Source: Russula earlei
Lineage: Eukaryota > Basidiomycota > Agaricomycetes > Russulales > Russulaceae
Direction of reading: 5' to 3'
Length of the DNA: 64,000 bases
Assembly: GCA_025769875.1 (NCBI GenBank)
Contig: JAGFNK010000076.1
Location: 1-64,000, forward strand
Shown piece by piece: positions 55,782-64,000 of this stretch. The position numbers and the translations under genes are program-made. The notes below the pieces were generated by a model. That model searched no databases and was not told the DNA's origin. It saw only the letters and a program-made list of their open reading frames with translations. Position 1 is the first letter of the stretch. Every line of letters begins with the position of its first letter.

Positions 55782-58700
55782 TTACGATGGATACGATGCT
55801 GGAATATTACACAATGCATGAATAAGAGTAACACTCGGCCTCAATGCGCTGCGCCTCCTTCGATCTTTCTCCGTTTCTTCGCGCGCTCGCGCTTCGTCTC
55901 CAGCTCGTGCCACTCGCCTTCCAAGGAAGATAACCCAGGTTGGCATCGCCGGTGGAGGCTCTTCGGATTTGAAGTAGGCTGCCTCGAGAGCTTGAACAGC
56001 AGTAGCCCGGTGCGAGGGATTGAATGCCAACAACTCCTCTGCTAGATCTAGGCCAGCAGGAGACAGCCATCTTATGAAATTTGTGAGCATCATGCTCCGC
56101 TGCATCAAAATCACAAGCTCACTTGCGGAACAGATCACGGAAGTGATTTGGTATGACTTCCTTTCGGCTTCACAAGCTCATACCAAGGAAGATTAATCAT
56201 ACCGGGCCATCGCTCCGGAGTTGGGGTACCGAGGATCTTGAAGATGAACTCGAGCTGGTGTATCTCGTCATTACCTTGAAATATTGGTCTCTTCGTGAAC
56301 AGTTCAAGCATTATACACCTAGAAATCGGATTATAGGAAACGTGAGCCATCCACGCCCAGCAAAATAAATGGGTTCAATATACCCTGCGCTCCACATGTC
56401 GACCTCCGGCCCATAAACGGTGGTACCGTACAGCAGTTCAGGGGGTCGGTACCACAATGTAATCACCCGGTTGGTATAGTCACTTCGCCGCCGCTTGTGG
56501 TAAAACCGTGCAAGGCCGAAGTCACCGAGTTTCAGCTCGCCACGGTTGTTAACCAGGAATATTTGAGCCCTTGATGTCCCGGTGTATGATGCCTTTGTGG
56601 TGGAGATACGCCAGTCCTGCAAGCATCTGTTTACACAGGGACTTTAAATGGGCATCAGTAAAGGTGAATTGAGATTGAGAAAGTATTCCGGTGAGATCGT
56701 GATCCATGTACTCGAATACCATGTAAACGGACCCTGCATCAATGAGAAAAGTCAACACAAGATCTTGTGTATAGGACAAGGGCACAGAACGTACCATTAG
56801 AGACCATCATTTCGTACAATTGCACTATATTATCATGACGCAGAGATTGTAGCAACTTGATTTCTCGCATAGCGGTCACTGGGAACCCATCGCGTTCTGA
56901 TTCCATACGGATACGCTTCAATGCGACGTGTAGCCCGCTGACGGTATTACGAGCTTTGTAAACCTTGCCAAATGTACCCTCGCCGACTTGACTGACGATA
57001 GAATACAACTCATCGCGGGAGGACTTGCTAGGAGTGTTCGGCCTTGTTAATTCTGACTCGTGAGCGTGGGGAAAATCGCGATCGCGGGATCCAGCATCGT
57101 CTTGATCACGAGGAGGCGGGTATTCATGTCCGTTATGTCTCGAAAACTGTTCGTCATGGTAGTATGCGGATACCCTCGGATCACGGTGCTGGCCCTGTTC
57201 GTGGTCATAATAATGTGAATAGTCATGAATGGGAGGCCTTTCGCGAAGTGTTCCATCATGTCCAGGGTAAGAAGCGGACTGAACAGGGCTGCTGCCCAGT
57301 GGCCGACCTACAATAGGGTACGGAGAACGAGGTGCCGAATCGTAGTGCGACCGGTGGAAGGACTCGCTCGAACTGAAGGACGTTTGCCCATTCTGAACAA
57401 GCGAAGCAGGAGCTGGGGGGCGGTAATGTGGAGCAGGTATAAGCAAAGGTGAAGTGTGGCGCTTCTCAAAATCTTCGCGTTCATCATCGTCACCGGGAAA
57501 AAACTTTCTGACAGCTGAACTGGCCTGACCGATAGGTTTAAAACCTCCCATTTTGAATGCTGGCGTACTTGCCAGTGTGGCCCGCGAGGCATCATGTGAA
57601 AAGTGTGGGGTTTTATTCGGTTGGATGTCATCGGCTTGATGTGTCGAGGGTGAAGGGTGACCGTGACGGGAGACATGAGGGGCCGGTAACAAGAGATCGT
57701 CGCGGGGGGGATGGGAAATAGGGGAAACGTCTTCCGAGGTGGATAGTCCGCTATGCGTGCGGCATCGTTGTGACCTTGGAATGGGAGAGCAGGGGGTGGC
57801 ATTGCCTCAGAAACGTATTCTTGGGCTGGACGCCGCTGGCCTCGTACATGTCCGTTGGGTACGACCCCGCTCTCGTTTCGGCCAACCGTTGTCTCTTGGA
57901 AGGGACTCTGTTTGACTTTGGTTACGTTGCGTTGCTCGGGATGGGGCGGGTATATTGATGTCCTGAATCGAAGTAGTGACGGGAAGCCGATGGACTGCCC
58001 GTGGCCTTTCTGGAGGACTCAGGCTTACGCTGCGGCTGCGACTTCTACTTGCGCTCGAGCTTGACTGAGAAACTGGGGAATAATTCCGCTTGTGCCCACG
58101 GCCATGTCGCAAAATTTCGACCGGTGGAGACTTTTCCTTCCGCGCAGGTGACGCATTTGGTGATAATGGTCGAAGAGGGGACGAGGGTTGTTCAGGCGAA
58201 GGAGAAACGGATGGAGAATATCGCCGTTTGTGACGACCATCTCTACGAGGGGACGGTGTATGACTCCGGTTATTTGAAATACTGGTATCTCTTTGCCGTC
58301 GTTGAGGAGATAACGATGGCGATGGAGAACGACTTCGCTCGGAGGGGCACGAGCGATAGGAATCTCCGGGGGAGCGTGAGCGTGAAGGCGAGGGTCGTTG
58401 TAGCCGTTCCTTGCCTGCGTCCTTTCTCGGCGCCTTTCCAGAGCCCTCACGTTTCGTCCAGCTAAAATTTCCTTTAGCTCAACGAGAAAATTTTTATTGA
58501 GCTGCACTTACTTGTTCAAGTGACTATCGTCAGGCCTAAAATCTCGTTTTTGTTGATAGCCGAAGCGACCCTTTTTGCCCCCCCTTCCACTCCTGTCCCT
58601 ATTCTGATACCGTCTGTTGTTCTGATTGCGTTGATTTTGGCCACCGCCACCGCCCCGAGACGATGATTGCCACGAAGCAGAGGGCTGCCATGTCCGGTCT

Positions 58701-59269
58701 TCTGTGTTGCGTTGAGAACGGCCGTTCTGAAAATCCTTACGCTTCCAATCGTTATGTTGTCGCCCAGTGTGACCACCTTGTCTAGGTTCCCATGAGTCGT
58801 TCGTCCGCCAACCCTCGTTGCGCCCATCGTCCCTATGCCAGCCCTTCCCTTCCTGCCGCCAATCCGATCTGCCCTGACGTTGTACGTGGGAAGAGGCCCT
58901 TTCGCCGTGGGGGGGCCAGGAGCTGACATTGGTGTGGGCAGACGAAAGGTAACGCTCGCTCCACTCTCGGTCTGAAGGAGGATACCGAGAGTCTTCTGGG
59001 GAATGAACTTCCGGCCAGCTGCTACGGGGCTCTTCAGGGCGGATGTAGTCATCTCGTATGTTGCGGCGATAGGGATCATCCGGGGGGATGTGGTGAAGTT
59101 CGTAGGCTGGATGTGGGGCTTCTGGGTGATGCCAGCTGTCGCTAACGGGGCGATGTTGCGAAGACGACTCTCCTCGCAGATCGTAGCTAGAATTAGGAGA
59201 GCCCCAACCTCCTCGGGGGTCATAGTAAGAGTAGGAACGCGTGTAGGGCTTGGAAGTCTGTTCGCTCAT
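55782..59269 (-). CDS. CTK1: CTK1/CDK12-type cyclin-dependent kinase with RS-rich N terminus
   Basis: This kinase class phosphorylates Ser2 of the RNA polymerase II C-terminal domain during elongation. The ATG at 59269 opens MSEQTSKPYTRSYSYYDPRG. A long disordered region rich in Arg, Ser, Gly and Asn follows, including RGGGGGQNQRNQNNRR and, after an intron, an RS-type run (RSRSPGDSYRSCPSERSRSP). A small intron near 57810 keeps the frame into the kinase. Kinase motifs: GEGTFGKVYKA, HVALKRIRMESERDGFP then VTAMREIKLL (PITAIRE-like), VFEYMDHDLTGIL, HRDIKGSNI, GDFGLARFY, VITLWYRPPELLYG and FKILGTPTPERWPG. The open frame stops at 55782. However, the family-like tail (LEGEWHELETKRERAKKRRK, stop at 55841) lies in the next frame, so a one-base shift near 55935 is likely. 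It converges on CSN4, with 54 bases between stops. Confidence 0.88.
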
Positions 59270-61690
59270 GACGAACCGGTCTGACACACGCGAAACTAAC
59301 AAAGGCATGGCCGAATCATCCTCATCTCCACTTGGAGTCCCACGGCGAATGCCGGAATTGTCAACTTGCTTCATAGCTTGAACCTGACTGCTGTTGTAAA
59401 ACGACAAGGACAGGAGAGGGTGAGAGTGAGTCCGAAGAAGGAACTGTTCTGGTTGGGCACAACACTGATGAAGCGTCACCGCCGGCCGGGAGCCGGTTCG
59501 AAGGCGGAATTGTCCAAGAAATTATGCTTGGCCTCGACAACGCTTTTATGGAGTGAAGAAAGGGTGAAAGAGGGGCGCAAGAACAAAAAAATTATCAGCC
59601 CAATTCGGCGGTTTTAAAAGGGAAGAGGGAAAGGAGTCGATAAACGTACATGACTTCGGGGTAACAAAACTACGCTGAGGACCCGAAATAGTATCGCCTT
59701 GAACGTACGGGAAACAAGTGCATCCACTGCAAAAGGTCCCCGATGTGTTTGTAGGTTGGCCAGGTGCTCGCAGTCGTATTGTTTTTACCAACGAGTTAGA
59801 ACCGAGTTGGGTCGAAAACTTCCACTCGCGCGACGCGGGAACTCAAACTGCGCCCGCCAACTGCCACCAACCAGTACGTACGGATAAACTACAAGCTCTT
59901 CAATGAGTGACTATACGAGGCGAACAAACCGAGGCAGCCAAATACGAATGTTTAAATCACTTTTTGCTTCATGAATACCTCTCAGTACACGCTCAAATCC
60001 TAAAGGAATAATGACAACACACAATTTCGGTGTGCAGCTGTCGACCGAGGGACATGGCCCGAAATCCATCATTTCGTTTGATTGGGATGTGTTGCATTCA
60101 TTGGTGTAGCGGTGCGTAATACCATAGTAGTGAGACTTGTGTAACAATCCGGATATCTCAATCCCAAACCTCAGGAGTGTTCTTCTCATCTAGTGAAGTG
60201 CTTGGGCCATCAAAAGGGCCTGCTCTCGTAGAATCCTTCAACCGATAATATTCAGTGTCCTAGGCTGAACAACGGATACTGTGAATAATACCACCAACAC
60301 CAAAGGGTCTGTGCGAGCATGATAGATCCATGTCACCATGAGCCAGTTGCGGTCATCCGAATGGAAATGCCAGACACAAGTTGTCATTAGGTACAAGAAA
60401 TCCACATAACGTGGATAGCTATAGGCTCAATCATTACCCGTTAGATTCATTGGATTGCGGGCGAACCATTCATCACAGTTCCAAGCATGTAGCCAAGCTA
60501 GGTGCCGTGTTCTAGATTAAAGACAGCAAGGTTACACCTCGCCCGTAATCGCTCTGTAAGACTATAAGAGGTGTTGAGCTGAAGCTGGGTCTATCGATGT
60601 CGCTGAAGAAAAAAGAGAATGATCTCGCGATTGGATCTGCGAACTACGTATAATCTAGGTGTTGCCTTTAGGCTTAGCCAAGTCTCATTATTCGGGGGGA
60701 CGACAGTGATGGCACCTCCGAACGAGATTATTGAATTTTGACCATCGATATAACCTTCATCGTCCTCTGAGTCCATCCACCTGCGCGATCTTCCTTCCTA
60801 GTATCGCACCGAGAAAATGGGGACTTGACCAGCGCACTTTCGCCTGGCATTGGCGCTGCGGGGTCCAGTTACGGGAGCAGTCCAACCTATAGGAGTTACG
60901 TCGCACTGGCTTTACCTGTTGTGTGCCTTGAAGCCACAGCGTATGATCGACCCTTGATCCTTGAGAACTATGAAGGATCGACGATCAATCAAAACCGGGG
61001 TCTCAGCGGCTATCTGAGAGGAGAGGGCGACTTGGTCACTGGTATGAAACAAGAGTACATCACTATATGGTATGAAACAACACCTTCATAAATTTAGCTA
61101 GCTGCATCTCATATCAAGAGAGTTGAGGTCTATTAGAGTATGTCTGACAACTTTTTGTCGAACCAGGACTCCAACTGTAAACATTGGATCAGTACGCCCG
61201 TACGAAGTGAAGGATATGTGCTTTACAAGTCTCTGTCATTAAACACCTTGTCGACACGGGGCGCCAACAGGAACGCAACAATAGCTCTCATCTAGAATTT
61301 CCATCAGAGTGGCCAATAGAACATACAAACGATCTAGAGTTCTTCGAAGCCCAGAGGCGTGGTCGCTGCCCGGAACGAGCGACAAAAATGTCGAAAGCTA
61401 CAATCTGAGGCCGACCCAAAAACATATCTGAGTGTTGAGGCCCCTTTCATTCTCTTGCGGACGGAAATAAAAGCATAACACACCGGCGACGGATTCAAAT
61501 GAGCTGCGGCGACGCAACGTTGAACCGGATTCCCGGTCCGCCGCTTGGCTTCAAGTGAACATGAAAGACGGCCTGTCGCTACTCTCTTCTCTTCTCTACA
61601 ACTCTGCCCTACAATCACGTCATCTTGTCATTTACCTTTGTCGCCAAAAGAAACACTTCCCACTCGCTATCTCGTGCCCGAATACTATCC
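59270..61690. other. Gene-poor 2.4-kb stretch
   Basis: Between the CTK1 start (-) and the CCCH gene start (+). The first 350 bases are the presumed CTK1 promoter. The middle has two minus-strand frames that could be parts of a decayed or poorly resolved gene (listed separately). Nothing else coding was recognised, and no inverted or direct terminal repeats were seen. Confidence 0.45.
59911..60776 (-). CDS. Possible hypothetical gene or gene remnant
   Basis: Two minus-strand frames may be exons of one gene. The first is 60776-60591 (MDSEDDEGYIDGQNSIISFG, ending near RRSNREIILFFLQRH). The second is 60189-59911 (MRRTLLRFGIEISGLLHKSH, ending LNIRIWLPRFVRLV). Between them a Trp/His-rich frame (YPRYVDFLYLMTTCVWHFH) could be a third exon, but I could not find splice sites that join all three cleanly. 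No family is recognised. It could equally be decayed sequence. Confidence 0.2.
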
Positions 61691-63907
61691 ATGCCACGGC
61701 CGCGATGCAAGGTCATCTACTATCACCAATCCGCAAAGCATATTTAGCTGACTGAAGCGAATCGCACGTATATTAGAACTTTGACTCTAATGGATCCCGG
61801 AAGACGTGGTCAAATGGCAGTGAGATGCAATGTCGTCCCAACTGTCAGTTCATCCATCCAAGTGACCCCGGTTGGGATGGTGCTCCACCCCCTACTGTTC
61901 GTGAGAGAGGTGGGCCTCGTCAAGGTAGCCGCGGTACGAGATCAATCTTCATTCGGAACACCAGCCTCAGGCAGTAACTCACATTCACTGGGTCCAGAAC
62001 GACACGGCTCGACCGCCACTTGGGACGACTATATGACTGGCTTTAGTTCCAACCCTTCAGCGTCGTCCAGTGGCTGGGGAGCACTGTCACATCGGAGTGG
62101 CCATACCACGGCGGGGACCGATGGGCGGGGTACTGCTGCCGCCGGTGGTTCTGGCTGGGGCTCTGGTGACAATAACGCCATGACCGCATCCAACGGATTG
62201 TCGAATGAGCGTGCCGCTTTGGGCGAGCAGGCGTCCTCGTCTCAATGGAATGCCCAGGCATTGGGATGGGGGCCCTCTGACACTGGATGGGGGTCCGCTG
62301 GAACCGGTCTGGGACCTGGCTGGGGAGAAGATTCGTTTTCGGACCAGAGCAGCAAACCAACAACGGTGGCGAACGTCATGAGTCCTGCAGGTCCCAGCAC
62401 GTTGAGTAGAACGTGGACTAATGACAACCCTGGTGCGGGGACTGCAACGAGTCCATCGTCTCGAGCAATGCCATCAATCTCTTCGCCGAGTGAACCCGAC
62501 ACGACGCATAGTGAACAATTCGGTGAAGACATACCAGCTCGTGCTATGGCCGAGCTTCTACACGTGGAACGGAAAGCCCCACTCTCTACTACGTCTCCCG
62601 AGTTGTCTCCGGTCATCAATCCGCAAAAAATGAGACTATCGCATGGTGACCATAACGATCACGTTGTTTCGGGCGACGACGGGACGAGGTTCGTGTACAT
62701 TTGCATGGTGCACAAAAGAAGCACTCAGCTAAGGTCACTTTCAGTCGCTTGACGCTTTATACAGCAATGACATTGAGGATACGCGAGCTTGATGCCGAGC
62801 TTTCGCAGCTATCAGTAATGCGCAGATCTGGTCAAGTTGCGGCAACGAGAGCCGCAAAGGAACTTCTTCGCAAAACAGTCCATAGATTTACGGATGCAAG
62901 GGCTGCAGCGGAAGAGGAGCAGAACACGTACTCTCAAAAGCTGGTGCAATCCGACACCACATCTCCTACATTCATCCAGCCTGCGTTAACAGCTCTCGGC
63001 CGGGACAATGGACAATTTGAACCAATGAAAGACTGGGTTTCAAGAGCAGAGAGGTGGTTTAACCATTTCCAAGCTGAGGGCAGTCCTATACCTCTTGAAA
63101 GGTAAGTCAGCCCTCCACCCTCAAAATTACAGTATCTCATTTAGATTGTAGGTCCAATAAAGTTACATTTACTAGCAAGTTGGACCAGCTCAAAGGGAGA
63201 TTGGAATTCCTAGAAGAACCTGACTGGCAGTATCAAGAGCTACAATTCTACAATTCCTTTCTAGATCATCTGATGCAAGATAAGAAGGATCTCATTGTTG
63301 CTGCCCTGGTCAAGAGCCAAGATGTAACTTATAATCATTCTCTCTTAGCATCCCTTTCCACCCTTCAAAAACAAGGTGGATTATGGAATCAGACCCTTCA
63401 AGTTCAGGCTGAAGAGTTGGCTCAAGCATTGATTCAAAGTGATCAGTTAAAGAGAGCTAAAGAGGGCAAATCAATTATAAATGCAGAGAACAAGGGTATC
63501 ATCTATCAGGTAATGGTAGTCATGATAATCCTTGCTTTTGAGGCTAATAAAAGTAGCTTCAGGCCAATATCATTCAACAAAAGTTACAGCTACAAGCTAT
63601 ACAAGAAGAAATAGCCCAACTTCAGCATGCCCTAGCCCCAACAAAACAACAACAGCAAAGTTTTAATCCCTATTCTTCCCACATTCAACAATATGTTCAA
63701 AGCTATATTCAAGCACATGCAATTCCTAACATTAAAGAAGTTCTTAGTTGTGCTACAGCACAGTTTACTGCTACAGAGTTAAGAACTGTGGAAAAAGTCT
63801 GGAAAACCTTGCAACCTTTTTCACAAATATCTTTATGGTTGCAACAGTTAGATATTTATAAAACTGAAGAGGAAATGGAGATAAGGGAGATTGAAGAGTC
63901 TCTATAA
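61691..63907 (+). CDS. CCCH zinc-finger protein with WG-rich middle and coiled coil
   Basis: Inferred multi-exon gene. The ATG at 61691 gives MPRPRCK. An intron ending before 61776 joins NFDSNGSRKTWSNG and then CRPNCQFIHPSDPGWDG, whose C-x3-C-x3-H with the upstream Cys forms a CCCH finger, a typical RNA-binding module. Past another intron comes a Gly/Trp/Ser-rich segment (about 62040-62340) with SSGWGALS, GGSGWGSGDN, LGWGPSDTGWGS and GPGWGED. Next, after an intron near 62690-62750, is a helical region (MTLRIRELDAELSQLSVMRR, AKELLRKTVHRFTDAR). An intron at 63103-63151 leads to the AT-rich 3' exons (KLDQLKGRLEFLEEPDWQY, LQAIQEEIAQLQHAL), ending IREIEESL at 63907. WG motifs recall Argonaute-binding hooks, but that role is inferred. 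Confidence 0.6.
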
Positions 63908-64000
63908 AGATTATAATATTGTTATCTCATTAATACTTCTTTTAACATTAAAACCAAAATACAAAAGATGAATGCCAAAAAATGTCTGCTAATATATATT
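63110..64000. other. AT-rich segment at the right edge
   Basis: From roughly 63,110 the sequence becomes markedly AT-rich. By hand count the 60 bases at 63661-63720 have 20 G or C, against 30 of 60 at 62881-62940. The change covers intron, coding and 3' flanking sequence of the CCCH gene and continues to the window edge. After the stop at 63907 no further gene is seen. Confidence 0.7.

Noticed and set aside
1..64000. A biosynthetic gene cluster, defence island or CRISPR-like array
   Set aside because: The genes are unrelated housekeeping functions, no backbone enzyme or spaced identical repeats occur, and the organism is eukaryotic.

Overview
The window is nuclear DNA of a filamentous fungus, most likely a basidiomycete of the class Agaricomycetes. 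Almost every gene is broken by short introns of about 45-60 bases with GT...AG ends, genes are tightly packed on both strands, and the recognisable proteins are eukaryotic housekeeping factors. A chitin synthase with an N-terminal myosin-like domain, an RCE1 protease, a COP9 subunit and several families that look basidiomycete-specific (from memory, not from a search) support this. Exon structures were worked out by eye, so gene ends are firmer than some internal junctions.

Layout. 1.4-5.1 kb: an NDUFAF5-like complex I assembly factor (+) facing a TRM10 tRNA methyltransferase (-), then an acyl-protein thioesterase (+). 5.4-13.1 kb: the second-largest subunit of RNA polymerase I (-), divergent from a NUP98-type nucleoporin (+). 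13.8-25.9 kb: two paralogous coiled-coil proteins (-) enclosing an NRG1-like zinc-finger factor (+), a PP4 catalytic subunit (+) and a cysteine-rich conserved unknown (-). 26.0-40.4 kb: ARB1 (+), a membrane-anchored unknown (-), a 6.4-kb chitin synthase with myosin-like domain (-) and COPB2 (-). 41.3-49.3 kb: a WW-like multispanning membrane protein (+), a small secreted-protein candidate (-), RCE1 (+), a broken Tc1/mariner transposase and a Gemin2 homologue (+). 50.0-59.3 kb: a repeat protein built from symmetric exons (-), CSN4 (+) and a CTK1/CDK12-type kinase with an RS-rich N terminus (-). 59.3-61.7 kb is gene-poor. 61.7-63.9 kb: a CCCH zinc-finger protein with a WG-rich middle whose 3' part lies in AT-rich DNA that runs to the window edge.

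The genes do not form a pathway or biosynthetic cluster; they are mostly independent core functions (transcription, ribosome biogenesis, nuclear transport, vesicle coats, wall synthesis, prenyl-protein processing, protein degradation control). The most unusual item is the gene at 49,986-53,891. Seven consecutive exons (141, 114, 192, 108, 108, 120 and 108 bases) are all multiples of three, all begin and end in phase 1, and each encodes one YP-rich unit, with nearly every junction splitting a Tyr codon. I saw no rRNA, tRNA, CRISPR or organellar sequence.
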